A stretch of 36,842 nucleotides of DNA from Bacillota bacterium (GCA_023411375.1 JAEYOW010000024.1:1-36842); one strand, 5' to 3'; counted from the stretch's first letter, positions 15,289 through 24,499 are shown. The notes: generated by a model from the letters alone, not told the origin. Made by a program: numbers and translations.

Positions 15289-16320
15289 ATGAAAATTTAT
15301 CTGGACGCGATGGGCGGCGACAATGCGCCGCAGGCCCCTGTCGAAGGCGCGCTGGAGGCGCTGCGGCTGTACCCGGGCCTCACGATAGAGCTTGCGGGCC
15401 CTGTCGGGCCCGTGAAAGCGGCTGTGGACAGCGCATTCGCCGCAGCGGAACCAGGCGTGCGCGACAGGCTTGTCCTGACGGATTGCCCCGAGGTGATCAC
15501 CAACTGCGAAGCGCCGGTGATGGCCGTGCGCAAAAAGAAGCGGAGCGCGATTGTGGACGGCATGCTCAAGCTGCGCGACGGGCAGGTGGACGCGTTTGTA
15601 TCCGCGGGCAGCACCGGCGCGGTGCTTTCCGGCGGCATGTTTCGGTTGGGGCGCATTCAGGGTATTGAGCGCCCGGCGTTGGCTCCGCTGCTGCCCAACG
15701 GCAAGGATTATTTCCTGCTGATCGATTGCGGCGCGAACGTGGACTGCCGGCCGGAATACCTGCATCAGTTCGCCATGATGGGCAGCGCCTACATGCAAGG
15801 CATGCGCGGGGTCGAAAGCCCGCGCGTCGGCCTTGTCAACAATGGCGCCGAGGCGGAAAAGGGTTGTGTGCTCACCAAGGAAGCCTATGAAATCCTCTCG
15901 GCGGATCAGCGCCTCAATTTTGTGGGCAACGTCGAGGCGCGTGAAATTACCCATGACGCGGCGGATGTGATTGTCTGCGACGGCTTTGTGGGCAACATTA
16001 TCCTGAAGTTTATGGAAGGCGTGGCCGGTACCCTGATGGGCATTATCAAAAAAGAACTGATGAGCGACACAAAGAGCAAAATCGGCGCTCTGCTTGCCAA
16101 GCCCGCCTTCCGGCGCGTCAAAAAAACCATGGATTACAGCGAGGTCGGCGGCGCGCCCCTGCTGGGCGTGCGCGGCAATGTGGTCAAGGCGCATGGCTCA
16201 TCCAACGGGCATGCTATCGCCTGCGCGGTGAAGCAGGCCGTACAGATGATTGAGGGCGATGTGGTCGGCAAAATCGAAAACCTGTTGGTCTGCGCGGAAA
16301 CGCAACCCGTTTCCGAATAG
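15289..16320 (+). CDS. plsX: Phosphate acyltransferase PlsX
   Basis: A 343-residue peripheral membrane enzyme that converts acyl-ACP to acyl phosphate, the acyl donor for PlsY in phospholipid synthesis. The start IYLDAMGGDNAPQ is diagnostic, with SAGSTGAVLSGGM, IDCGANVDCRPEYL and VCDGFVGNIILK following in the usual order. Start 15289 is chosen over the in-frame ATG at 15277, which lies inside the AGGATGG ribosome site. It heads the plsX-acpP-rnc-smc-ftsY order common in Bacillota; fabD and fabG, often inserted between plsX and acpP, are absent here. No FapR operator is recognisable upstream. Confidence 0.96.
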   Translation: MKIYLDAMGGDNAPQAPVEGALEALRLYPGLTIELAGPVGPVKAAVDSAFAAAEPGVRDRLVLTDCPEVITNCEAPVMAVRKKKRSAIVDGMLKLRDGQVDAFVSAGSTGAVLSGGMFRLGRIQGIERPALAPLLPNGKDYFLLIDCGANVDCRPEYLHQFAMMGSAYMQGMRGVESPRVGLVNNGAEAEKGCVLTKEAYEILSADQRLNFVGNVEAREITHDAADVIVCDGFVGNIILKFMEGVAGTLMGIIKKELMSDTKSKIGALLAKPAFRRVKKTMDYSEVGGAPLLGVRGNVVKAHGSSNGHAIACAVKQAVQMIEGDVVGKIENLLVCAETQPVSE

Positions 16321-16371
16321 ATAGGCGTATCCCGCCATAATCTCTAAGTTGCTAAAAGGAGGACGATTTTC

Positions 16372-16599
16372 ATGGTTTTTGACAAGGTTCGCGATATGAT
16401 CGCTTCCCAGCTACAGGTGGACGCGTCCACCATTACCCGCGAAAGCCGCCTGGTGGAGGATCTCAAGGCCGACAGCGCCAACGTGATGGTTATGATTTTG
16501 GAGCTGGAAAGCGAGTTCGGCATTGAGGTTGAGGATGAGGTCATCCTCCAGCTTAAAAACGTCGGCGACGTTGTGGACTACATCGAAAAGCATCAGTAA
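16372..16599 (+). CDS. acpP: Acyl carrier protein
   Basis: A 75-residue acidic four-helix carrier. The phosphopantetheine attachment serine is S35 in LKADSANVM. The canonical motif is DSL, and here the residue after the serine is alanine. Helix III and the tail (EFGIEVEDEVILQLKNVGDVVDYIEKH) match the family well. It delivers acyl chains to PlsX and the fatty-acid synthase enzymes. AAAGGAGG lies at good distance before the ATG. It is 51 nt after plsX. The DSA variant might mark a specialised ACP, but the genomic position is that of the housekeeping gene. Confidence 0.93.
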   Translation: MVFDKVRDMIASQLQVDASTITRESRLVEDLKADSANVMVMILELESEFGIEVEDEVILQLKNVGDVVDYIEKHQ

Positions 16600-16664
16600 A
16601 CCGCCTTTGGCGCGTTTGACGGGGCTGCCGTACGGAGGAGAAGTCGTTGGGGCTGCGCGCCCTA

Positions 16665-16776
16665 AACCCCCGGTTAAGGGATATACCCCTTAACAATCCC
16701 ATTTTGGCCGCGCAATGCGCGGTCAGTAACGGGTCAAGGGCGAAGCCCTTGCCGGGGTTGGAGGGGTGAACCCCCT
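16665..16776 (+). ncRNA. Multi-hairpin structured intergenic element (candidate RNA or repeat)
   Basis: Between acpP and rnc there is a 244-bp gap holding a junction-like fold. AACCCC-CGG (16665-16673) pairs with CCGGGGTT (16752-16759) and encloses three hairpins: GTTAAGGG/CCCTTAAC (16673-16694), CCGCG/CGCGG (16708-16722) and CAAGGGC-GAA-GCCCTTG (16735-16751). A fourth, AGGGG/CCCCT, follows (16762-16776). A similar string CTGCGCG...CCCT..CCCCC flanks both sides (about 16643-16671 and 16776-16795). No reading frame or start site is convincing here. It could be a dispersed repeat, an RNA processing site or a structured RNA. Confidence 0.5.
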
Positions 16777-16843
16777 GCGCGCGCCCTCTCCCCCGCGCGG
16801 CGGCCTCGTTCGCCCATTGGCGATGTAAGGAAGGAGCATGCGT

Positions 16844-17497
16844 ATGGAAGCACTTCAAAAAGCCGTCGGCTATTCCTTTCAAAACCCAGAACATCTGCGC
16901 CTGGCGCTGACGCATCCCTCCACGAAGCTACCGGATAACCAGCGGCTGGAATTTCTGGGCGACGCTGTTTTGGAGTTTTGCGTCAGCGACATGCTGTACC
17001 GCAAATACGACAGCCTGGACGAGGGCGAGCTGACGGCGCGGCGCGCGGCGCTGGTATGCGAGCGCACGCTGAGCGTCATCGCGCATTCTCTTGAGCTGGG
17101 GAAATATCTGCTGATGGGCAATGGCGAGGAGCAGACCGGCGGCCGCGAAAAGCCGAGTATACTGGCGGACGCCATGGAGGCCGTGTTTGCCGCCATTTAT
17201 ATGGACGGCGGTTGGGAGGCGGCGCGGGAGGTAATCCTGCGGTTGTTTCAGGAGGAAGAAAAGCTGACCGCCTGGCGTGGACAGGACGACAAGAGCGCCT
17301 TGCAGGAGTATACCCAGGCGCATGAGATGGCTTTGCCCGAATACGAGATTGTGGGCCAGAGCGGCCCGGACCACGATCGGCACTTCACCGCGCAGGTGAA
17401 GGTAATGGGCAAGCCGGTGGCAACGGGCGAGGGCAACAGCAAGAAGGCGGCGGAGCAGGCCGCGGCGAAGGCGGCCCTCCGGATGTACGTGGGCTAA
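16844..17497 (+). CDS. rnc: Ribonuclease III
   Basis: A 217-residue double-strand-specific endoribonuclease that matures rRNA and trims structured mRNA. The signature NQRLEFLGDAVLE (32-44) holds the metal-binding E36 and D40, and DAMEAVFAAIYMDGG carries the second acidic pair. The C-terminal double-stranded RNA-binding domain (about 147-216) ends GEGNSKKAAEQAAAKAAL. ATG 16844 fits AAGGAGC with 6-nt spacing; an in-frame ATG at 16838 is too close. The transcript just upstream contains several stable hairpins, plausible self-cleavage targets, since rnc autoregulation by 5' processing is known in other bacteria. Confidence 0.96.
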   Translation: MEALQKAVGYSFQNPEHLRLALTHPSTKLPDNQRLEFLGDAVLEFCVSDMLYRKYDSLDEGELTARRAALVCERTLSVIAHSLELGKYLLMGNGEEQTGGREKPSILADAMEAVFAAIYMDGGWEAAREVILRLFQEEEKLTAWRGQDDKSALQEYTQAHEMALPEYEIVGQSGPDHDRHFTAQVKVMGKPVATGEGNSKKAAEQAAAKAALRMYVG

Positions 17498-17539
17498 GAG
17501 CTACTCATATTGATTACCAAGCAGCTTAGGAGAGTGCGA

Positions 17540-20500
17540 ATGCGCCTTACCAAACTGGAAATATACGGCTTCAAATCGTTCGCCAGGCGTACGGAGATCG
17601 TCTTTCCGCAGAACGTGACGGGCATTGTCGGCCCCAATGGCAGCGGCAAGAGCAATATCAGCGACGCAGTGCGCTGGGTGCTGGGCGAACAAAGCGCCAA
17701 GATGCTGCGTGGCAACAGCATGGCCGACGTTATTTTCAACGGCACGGAAAAAAAGAAGCCCATGAACTATTGCGAGGTCACCCTCGTATTTGACAACAGC
17801 GACCATCAGCTGTCCGTGGAATTTACGGAGGTCAGTATCACGCGCCGCGTATACCGCAGCGGCGACAGCGAGTATCTGATGAACGGCGGAAGCTGCCGTC
17901 TTAAGGATATCGTCGATCTTTTCCGCGATACCGGCGTGGGCAAGGAAGGCTATTCGATCATCGGTCAGGGCCGCATCGATGAAATCCTGAGCCAGCGAAG
18001 CGAGGACAGGCGCGCGGTTTTTGAAGAGGCGGCGGGCATCAGCCGCTTCCGCACGCGCAAGGAGGAGGCCGAGGGCAGACTCAAACGCGCGGACGAGAAC
18101 CTTGTGCGCGTGCTGGACGTGCTGGAGGAATTGCAGAGTCACCTTGCGCCGCTTAAAAAGCAGGCGGAGGTTGCTAAGGAATACCTCGCGCTCAGCGAGA
18201 CGCTCAAGGAGCTGGATATACGGCTGTTCCTCACGCGCCATGAGCGTTTGCACGCGAAGGAAAGCACGGCGGAGCAAGCGCTTTTGGAGGTTAAGGACGC
18301 GCTGAGCGAGGCGGAGGCACACCTCGGTGAGGTGATCGCCCAGCGCGAGCGCGGCGAGGCCGGACTGGAGGATTTACAGCGGGCCTTAAGCGAGGCGCAC
18401 GGTCTGCTGCTTGCAAAGAACGACGCTTTGCACGGCGCGCGCGAGGCTGCGGCTGCTGTTGATAACCGTTTGACCAACGGCGCGGAAACCGCTGAACGGC
18501 TGAAAGGCGAAGCGGAGAGCGTGCGTGCGCGCATGGCGCTGATTCAGGCGACAATGACGCAGAGCGACGGCGGGCTGAGCGAGGCCGAAGCGCTGTGCGC
18601 TAAGGCCGGCGAGGCGCTTGCGGCGCGCAAGAGCGCGCACGCCGCCGTCACCGAAGCGGCGCAGAAGCTGGAGGACGAGCTGAGCGCGCATAAGGCCCAC
18701 ATTATGGACCGCATGAACCGTATGCAGAACGTGCGCACCACGCAAGCGCGGCAATCCGCCATGCAGCAGCAGATGGCCGCGCGCCGCGCGGAGCTGGAGG
18801 CGCAGCTTGGCGCAGAGGATGAGCGCGACGGCGCGCTTGCGGGCGCGCTTGCGCAGGCGGAGCAAAATCTGAGGGACGAGCAGGGGCGGCTGGATGGGCT
18901 GCGTGCCGGCGCGGAGGCGTTTGAGCGTTCCACCAAGCAGCTGCTGACCGATATTCTGGCGCGTCAAAAGCAGATGCAGGAGGACGCGCAGAGTGCGCGC
19001 GCCATGGATACGCGCCTGAAAACCTTAAAAGAGCTTCAGGACGGCTATGAGGGCTATCAATATGCGGTAAAAAATGCCCTGACCTACGCCAAGCGCCAGC
19101 GCCTAAGCGGCGTGCACGACGTGGTCGCCATGCTTTTGCATGTGCCGCGCGAGTATGAAACGGCCATGGATATGGCGCTGGGCGGCGCGATGCAAAACAT
19201 CGTAACCGAGACAGAGCAGGATGCAAAGCGCCTGATCGATTACCTGCGCCAAAACCGGCTGGGGCGCGCGACCTTTTTGCCGCTTGCCACGGTGCGCGGA
19301 CGCACGCTTTCAGCAAGGGAGCGCGAGGTGCTCAGCATGAAGGGCTGCGTGGGCGTGGCCAGCGAGCTGTGCGCGTTTGACCCCATTTACAGGGGAATTG
19401 TGGAAAGCCTGCTTGGGCGCACGGTCGTGGCCGAAGACCTGGAAAGCGGTATTGAAATCATGCGCGCGGGCGGTCACGCCTTCCGGCTGGTTACGCTCCA
19501 GGGCGACGTGATGCACTCCGGCGGCAGCATGACCGGCGGCAGTATCCAGCAGAAGGCGCAAAACCTGCTGGGCCGCGAGCGCGAGATGAAGGAGCTGGAA
19601 AGCAGCCTCGCGGAGCTAAACGGGCGCGTGAGCGCCGCGCAGGACGCGCTTACCGAAATGGAGCAGCGCCGCGCGGGCGAGAAGGAGCGGCGTGAAAGCG
19701 CGCAGTACGAGCTGCATCAGCAGGAAATCGCCGTAGTGCGCGATACCGAGCGGCTAAAAACCGCGCAGGCGGATTTTGACGCGCACACGGCCCGTGCCGA
19801 AACCATGCGCAGCGCAATTGCGCAGCTGAACGAGAGCCTTGCAGAAATTGAACAGGAGCTGCTTAGGATTGAAAAGCAGTCCACCGAGGAGGAAACGAGC
19901 TCCGACGAGCTCAACGCCCGCACCGGCGAGCTTTCCGCCAGGCTGGACAAGGCGCGCCGTGAGCGGGAGGCTTCGCAGGAGGCGCTGACGGACGCGATGC
20001 TCACGCTTCAAAACGCCGAGCACGACTGCGACCGCATCCGGCGCGACCAGAATCGTCTGCTTGGCGACAGCGAAACGTGCGCGCAGGAGCTTGCAAACCT
20101 GGAGCGCAAGCGCGAGAATGCGCTTACGGATATGGCGGCGGCCGCCCGGGAAAAGGAAGACGCTTCCGGGCGCATAACCTTATGCGAGCGCGAGGTGGAA
20201 AAGGCGCGCGCCCATGTGAGCGACATGGAGCTCAAGCGCGACGAGAAGCAGCGCGACCTTAAGGAACTGCAAGCAGAGATCGACGGCGCGCAGCAGCTTG
20301 TCGCTAGGGAGACGGAGCGTCTGCACCGGCAGGAAATGAATCTGACGCGCATTAAGACAGATTTGAGCCAGCTGAGCGACCGGCTTTGGGATACGTACGA
20401 GCTCAGCTACGCGGGGGCCGTGGAGGCGCTTGCGGCCTTTGACGCCCGCCATGCAGGGGAAAGTCCTATGGGTGGCGAAACCGTAACCATTGCCTTTGAC

Positions 20501-21154
20501 GAGGGTGAAGCGGACCGAAAGGCGCAGGAGATCCGCGACCGCATCCGCCGCATGGGTTCGGTCAACGTCGGCGCGATTGAGGAATACGCTCAGATGCACG
20601 AACGCTTCATCCAGCTGGAGGCGCAGAAGAACGACCTGGAGCAGGCGAAGCGGGACTTGCAAGCGCTGATCGCCCAGCTGCTGGAGCAGATGGAGAGCGT
20701 GTTTGTGGGACAGTTCGGAATGCTGCAGGGATATTTCGCCGAAACCTTTACCCGGCTGTTTGGCGGGGGATATGGCGAGATCAGCCTGAACAATCCGGCC
20801 GACCCGCTCAACTGCGGCATTGAGATCATCGTCCAGCCGCCGGGTAAAAAGCGCCAGCTTTTGAGCCTGTTCAGCGGCGGGGAGCGCGCGCTGACAGCCA
20901 TCGCGATTTTGTTCGCGATGCTCAAGCTCAAGCCCACGCCCTTTTGCATACTGGATGAGATCGAGGCCGCGCTGGACGACGCGAATATCAGCTATTTTGC
21001 CGATTACCTCAAGGAGTTCAGCCGCGATACGCAGTTCATCGTCGTCACGCACAGAAAGGGCACGATGGAACGCTGCGATACCCTGTTCGGCGTCGCGATG
21101 GAGGAACGGGGCGTAAGCAGCATGGTCAGCGTAAACCTGACGGATTACGAATAA
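17540..21154 (+). CDS. smc: Chromosome segregation ATPase SMC
   Basis: A 1,204-residue condensin subunit that, with ScpA and ScpB, extrudes DNA loops and organises the chromosome. It begins MRLTKLEIYGFKSFARR and has Walker A GPNGSGKS (31-38). Two long coiled-coil arms flank a hinge (about 500-660, with GYEGYQYAV at its start). The signature LFSGGERALTAIAI (near 1109) and Walker B CILDEIEAALDD (near 1135) close the head. Full length and intact. The start at 17540 follows TTAGGAGAG and opens exactly at the head domain; a longer in-frame ATG at 17510 adds ten unconserved residues. It is 42 nt after rnc and 48 nt before ftsY. Confidence 0.97.
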   Translation: MRLTKLEIYGFKSFARRTEIVFPQNVTGIVGPNGSGKSNISDAVRWVLGEQSAKMLRGNSMADVIFNGTEKKKPMNYCEVTLVFDNSDHQLSVEFTEVSITRRVYRSGDSEYLMNGGSCRLKDIVDLFRDTGVGKEGYSIIGQGRIDEILSQRSEDRRAVFEEAAGISRFRTRKEEAEGRLKRADENLVRVLDVLEELQSHLAPLKKQAEVAKEYLALSETLKELDIRLFLTRHERLHAKESTAEQALLEVKDALSEAEAHLGEVIAQRERGEAGLEDLQRALSEAHGLLLAKNDALHGAREAAAAVDNRLTNGAETAERLKGEAESVRARMALIQATMTQSDGGLSEAEALCAKAGEALAARKSAHAAVTEAAQKLEDELSAHKAHIMDRMNRMQNVRTTQARQSAMQQQMAARRAELEAQLGAEDERDGALAGALAQAEQNLRDEQGRLDGLRAGAEAFERSTKQLLTDILARQKQMQEDAQSARAMDTRLKTLKELQDGYEGYQYAVKNALTYAKRQRLSGVHDVVAMLLHVPREYETAMDMALGGAMQNIVTETEQDAKRLIDYLRQNRLGRATFLPLATVRGRTLSAREREVLSMKGCVGVASELCAFDPIYRGIVESLLGRTVVAEDLESGIEIMRAGGHAFRLVTLQGDVMHSGGSMTGGSIQQKAQNLLGREREMKELESSLAELNGRVSAAQDALTEMEQRRAGEKERRESAQYELHQQEIAVVRDTERLKTAQADFDAHTARAETMRSAIAQLNESLAEIEQELLRIEKQSTEEETSSDELNARTGELSARLDKARREREASQEALTDAMLTLQNAEHDCDRIRRDQNRLLGDSETCAQELANLERKRENALTDMAAAAREKEDASGRITLCEREVEKARAHVSDMELKRDEKQRDLKELQAEIDGAQQLVARETERLHRQEMNLTRIKTDLSQLSDRLWDTYELSYAGAVEALAAFDARHAGESPMGGETVTIAFDEGEADRKAQEIRDRIRRMGSVNVGAIEEYAQMHERFIQLEAQKNDLEQAKRDLQALIAQLLEQMESVFVGQFGMLQGYFAETFTRLFGGGYGEISLNNPADPLNCGIEIIVQPPGKKRQLLSLFSGGERALTAIAILFAMLKLKPTPFCILDEIEAALDDANISYFADYLKEFSRDTQFIVVTHRKGTMERCDTLFGVAMEERGVSSMVSVNLTDYE

Positions 21155-21202
21155 CAGCGGAGCATGGACTTCGCCGGGAAAAGAAAGAGGGGGATAGTTT
21201 CC

Positions 21203-22114
21203 ATGACCGAGAAGAAAAGCCTTTTTTCCCGCCTGCGCGACGGCCTTTTTAAAAGCCGGGAGCATATGGCGGCCGCAATGGACGGGGCGCTGGAGGATGA
21301 CCGACCGATCGACGAGGATTTTTACGACGACCTGATGGACGCGCTCATCCTTTCGGATATGGGCGCGGCTTGCGCGCAGGAGGCGATCGACGGCTTGCGC
21401 GAGCGCGTCCGGACCGGTAAGCTTCGTGTGGCCGGGGAGGCCAAGGCCGCGCTAAGTGAAATTTTGGTCGGCATGCTGGAGGTGGAAAAACCCTCCTTGC
21501 ACTGGCCGATGGTTATTTTGATGGTCGGCGTAAACGGCGTGGGCAAGACCACCACCATCGGTAAGCTGGCGCTTCGGTTTCAGGGACTTGGCCGCACCAT
21601 TATGCTTTGCGCGGCGGATACCTTCCGGGCGGCGGCGGCGGACCAGCTGGAGGTATGGGCGGGGCGTGCAAAGTGCCCCATCGTTAGGCATAAGGAGGGG
21701 GCCGACCCGGCCGGCGTAGTGTTTGACGGCGTACAGGCCGCCAAGTCCCGCAAGGCGGACCTTTTGATTGTGGATACCGCCGGCAGGCTTCACAACAAGA
21801 AAAACCTCATGGACGAGATGGAGAAAATGCGCCGCGTGATCGACCGTGAGTACCCGGAGGCCACGGTGCGCTGCCTGCTGGTGGTAGACGCGACCACGGG
21901 CCAGAACGGGCTTCAGCAGGCGCGGGCCTTCCGCGAGGCGGCGGGTATCAACGGCATTGTGCTGACAAAGCTGGATGGAACGGCCAAGGGCGGAATCGCT
22001 TTCTCCATCGTTCGCGAGCTGGGCGTGCCGGTCATGTATGTGGGCGTGGGCGAAGGCATTGAGGATTTACAGGCCTTCAATGCCTCGGAATTCGTATCCG
22101 CCCTGTTTGAATAA
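21203..22114 (+). CDS. ftsY: Signal recognition particle receptor FtsY
   Basis: A 303-residue SRP-receptor GTPase that docks ribosome-SRP complexes at the membrane for co-translational insertion. It has the N domain (1-95) and G domain with G1 GVNGVGKTTT (near 110), DTFRAAAADQL, the DTAGRLHNK motif (near 190) and the TKLDGTAKGG specificity motif (near 254). It lacks the long acidic A domain, as is usual for Bacillota. GAGGGGG before ATG 21203 sets the start; an upstream in-frame ATG at 21164 adds thirteen basic residues and is less likely. ffh and ylxM, often next in Bacillota, are not present here. Confidence 0.96.
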   Translation: MTEKKSLFSRLRDGLFKSREHMAAAMDGALEDDRPIDEDFYDDLMDALILSDMGAACAQEAIDGLRERVRTGKLRVAGEAKAALSEILVGMLEVEKPSLHWPMVILMVGVNGVGKTTTIGKLALRFQGLGRTIMLCAADTFRAAAADQLEVWAGRAKCPIVRHKEGADPAGVVFDGVQAAKSRKADLLIVDTAGRLHNKKNLMDEMEKMRRVIDREYPEATVRCLLVVDATTGQNGLQQARAFREAAGINGIVLTKLDGTAKGGIAFSIVRELGVPVMYVGVGEGIEDLQAFNASEFVSALFE

Positions 22115-22136
22115 CCGGCGGAAGGGAGGCATACGG

Positions 22137-23051
22137 ATGATTCTGGGTTCGTTTTATTTTAAGAAAAAGGCGCGGGAAGCGCTGAAGGGCAACTGGCAGA
22201 CTGCTCTGCTTATCACGTTTTTCTCCGGCGTTTTTATGACGCTGGCGAGCGTTCTGCAAAGCGTCGCGTTTCCGGATGTCATGATGTACGCAAGCTACGG
22301 GCTGTTTGATGAGCTCTATGTGGAAATGAATAAGGTGTCCCAGGGCGCATGGATCGGGTTTAGCGTGCTCAGCATCCTTTCCATTGTTCTTTCCCCGGTG
22401 CTGATGCTGGGGTGCAACCACTATTTTATCAGCCGCATGCGCGGGGAGGAGCTGGGCATGCCCGGGCTCTGGAGTAGAATGAGTTCACTGCTGCGCGCGT
22501 TGTGGCTGTATATCGTGATGGGCGTACGTATTTTTCTGTGGTCGCTTTTACTGGTGGTGCCCGGCATTATCGCTGCGATCCGCTACAGCATGGCGCCCTA
22601 TTACATGGCGGAAGATCCCTCCATCAGCGCGACAGAGGCTATTGAAAAGAGCAAGCACGCCATGCTGGATATGAAGTTGAGCTACTTTTCGCTGATGATC
22701 AGCTTTCTGGGATGGTCGCTGGTTGCGATGATGGCGCAGGTGCTGCTCGTCTCCATCAACGTCGTTTTTGCGCTGGTGGCCGCGCAGTTTATGCAGCTTG
22801 CCATCTCCACCTATATGAACGGCGCGTGCGCCTCATTTTACCTGACGGTCAGCAGCAAGAACGGCATCGGCGCTGCCAGGCAAGAAATGTTCGACCGTAT
22901 GCGCCAGATGGGCGTGGACCCATCCACATACTCCGGCGAAGACCGCGAGGAGGAACGTGGGGCGCCCCAAGCGGAGGAGGATGACGGCGCTGCCGACCCC
23001 AAGCCAAATGGGGACGGCGGCAGCGCCGACGGCGGAGGCGATGACAGGTGA
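22137..23051 (+). CDS. DUF975 family integral membrane protein
   Basis: A 304-residue membrane protein of the DUF975 family, whose function is not defined. It has an amphipathic start (FYFKKKAREALKGNWQTALL) followed by about five transmembrane segments, including LYIVMGVRIFLWSLLLVVPGIIAAIRYSMAPYYM... as the family core, and a LAT EAIEKSK-like cytoplasmic loop (SATEAIEKSKHAML). The C-terminal 60 residues are acidic, Gly/Asp-rich and probably disordered. ATG 22137 has GAAGGGAGG. It begins 22 nt after ftsY, and its TGA overlaps the GTG start of the next gene, so translation is coupled. Confidence 0.85.
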   Translation: MILGSFYFKKKAREALKGNWQTALLITFFSGVFMTLASVLQSVAFPDVMMYASYGLFDELYVEMNKVSQGAWIGFSVLSILSIVLSPVLMLGCNHYFISRMRGEELGMPGLWSRMSSLLRALWLYIVMGVRIFLWSLLLVVPGIIAAIRYSMAPYYMAEDPSISATEAIEKSKHAMLDMKLSYFSLMISFLGWSLVAMMAQVLLVSINVVFALVAAQFMQLAISTYMNGACASFYLTVSSKNGIGAARQEMFDRMRQMGVDPSTYSGEDREEERGAPQAEEDDGAADPKPNGDGGSADGGGDDR

Positions 23052-23644
23052 GCATTTTCAGGCGGCGCAGAAGCCGGGCGGAAACGCCGGCCCTGCCGGT
23101 GTTGCAGACCGGCAGGCTGGTGCTGCGCAGCTTCGACCCAAACGACGCGGTGGATGTATACGCCTATGCGCAGAGCGAAAACGTAGGTCCTATGGCAGGC
23201 TGGGCGCCGCACCGCAGCGTCGAGGACAGCCGTGCCGTGGTGGGCATGTTCATCGCGGGCGGAGAGGTTTGGGCGGTTGTGGAGAAAAAGTCCGGCCGCG
23301 TGATTGGCTCTATCGGCCTGCATGCGGATAAAAAGCGCTCTGTGGATGGCGCGCGCGAGCTTGGCTACGCGCTTGGCGAGCGCTATTGGGGACTTGGCTA
23401 TGCGACCGAGGCGGCGGGCGCTGTGCTGCGCTACGCCTTTGAGGAGCTGAAATGCCCGGTCGTCAGCGCCGCGCACTTTCCGTTTAATACAAAAAGCAGG
23501 CATGTCATCAAGAAGCTTGGCTTCACCTTTGAGGGCACGCTGCGGGGAGCGTGGCGGATGCCGGACGGCGAGATTGCAGACGAGCTTTGTTACAGCATGC
23601 TCAGGGCTGAATACGAGGCACGGACCGCAGGCGCGGCAAAATAA
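23048..23644 (+). CDS. GNAT family N-acetyltransferase (RimJ/RimL-like)
   Basis: A 198-residue acetyl-CoA-dependent acetyltransferase of the Acetyltransf_3 type, related to enzymes that acetylate ribosomal protein N-termini or small amines. It starts with a basic tail then LQTGRLVLRSFDPND, typical of the subfamily; the acetyl-CoA-binding region is ELGYALGERYWGLGYATEAAGAVLRYAF, followed by NTKSRHVIKKLGFTFEGTLR. Starts with GTG overlapping the DUF975 stop by four bases (GTGA). Target unknown. Confidence 0.9.
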   Translation: MSIFRRRRSRAETPALPVLQTGRLVLRSFDPNDAVDVYAYAQSENVGPMAGWAPHRSVEDSRAVVGMFIAGGEVWAVVEKKSGRVIGSIGLHADKKRSVDGARELGYALGERYWGLGYATEAAGAVLRYAFEELKCPVVSAAHFPFNTKSRHVIKKLGFTFEGTLRGAWRMPDGEIADELCYSMLRAEYEARTAGAAK

Positions 23645-23654
23645 GCGCGAGGAT

Positions 23655-23671
23655 ACGCCATGGTTTGGCGT
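23655..23671 (+). other. Short hairpin between GNAT and methyltransferase genes
   Basis: ACGCCA (23655-23660) and TGGCGT (23666-23671) form a 6-bp stem with a TGGTT loop. No U-tract follows, so it is unlikely to terminate efficiently. Confidence 0.35.
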
Positions 23672-23704
23672 GCCGCGGTATAACCGGAAAGGAGAGCGAG
23701 AAGC

Positions 23705-24430
23705 ATGCCGCCATTGAAGCCGTACGGCGCGGAGCTATCCTACAGCTATGCGCCGGGGGTATTCCCATCGCTTGCGCTGATGCAAGCCGCGCCGGAGCGC
23801 GCAAAGCGGCTGCTGCTGAGCGAAAAGGCGCAGGGCGACGGCGTTGAAAAGCTGCGCGCCATCTGCCGGGAGCACCGCGTGCGTGAAGAAATCGCGGATA
23901 AGGCGCTGAGCCGCGTCAGCGGTAAGCAAAACTGTTTCGCCGCCGTGGTCTTTGAAAAATGGCAGAGCGAGTTAAATGGAGACGCGCCTCATGTGGTGCT
24001 TCACCACCCGATGGACGAGGGCAACCTGGGCACCATTCAGCGCACGCTGCTGGGACTTGGCATTTTGGACATCGCGGTGATTCGCCCCGCTGCCGACGTT
24101 TTTGACCCCAAAGTGGTACGCGCAACCATGGGCGCGATCTTTTCGCTGCGCGTGAAGCAGTATGACGATTTTTCACTTTACCGGGCGGAGCATCCCAAGC
24201 ATACGCTTTATCCGTTTATGCTGGATGGCTCCGTACTGCTGCGGGAGGCGGTGCGCCTGCGCCGGGAGCCGTTCGCGCTGGTGTTTGGCAACGAGGGCAG
24301 CGGCCTGCCGGCTGAATTTGCAAAGCTGGGGTACGCTGTGCGGATTCCGCATAACGACAAAATCGATTCGCTGAACCTGTCTATAGCGGTAGGTATCGGC
24401 GCTTACGCGTTTATCCACGCCAATGAATGA
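23705..24430 (+). CDS. SpoU/TrmH family RNA methyltransferase
   Basis: A 241-residue SPOUT-class methyltransferase that would transfer a methyl group from SAM to ribose 2'-O of tRNA or rRNA. The three family motifs are present: HHPMDEGNLGTIQRT (motif 1, with the N..R pair), LVFGNEGSGLP (motif 2) and IPHNDKIDSLNLSIAVGIGAY (motif 3, knot-forming). The N-terminal 95 residues are a helical extension without a recognisable RNA-binding fold, which differs from TrmH/RlmB substrate-binding domains. AAGGAGA lies upstream. The target nucleotide cannot be assigned. Confidence 0.9.
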   Translation: MPPLKPYGAELSYSYAPGVFPSLALMQAAPERAKRLLLSEKAQGDGVEKLRAICREHRVREEIADKALSRVSGKQNCFAAVVFEKWQSELNGDAPHVVLHHPMDEGNLGTIQRTLLGLGILDIAVIRPAADVFDPKVVRATMGAIFSLRVKQYDDFSLYRAEHPKHTLYPFMLDGSVLLREAVRLRREPFALVFGNEGSGLPAEFAKLGYAVRIPHNDKIDSLNLSIAVGIGAYAFIHANE

Positions 24431-24499
24431 CGACCGGGCGGGACGGGGAATGAGTTTTTAAGTCCACGCGCATACGGCCGGGAGAGGATGGCCTTAGCC

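Noticed and set aside
21975..22136. Upstream extension of the DUF975 gene into ftsY
   Set aside because: An out-of-frame overlap with a well-conserved ftsY end; the ATG at 22137 has GAAGGGAGG and begins the family core.
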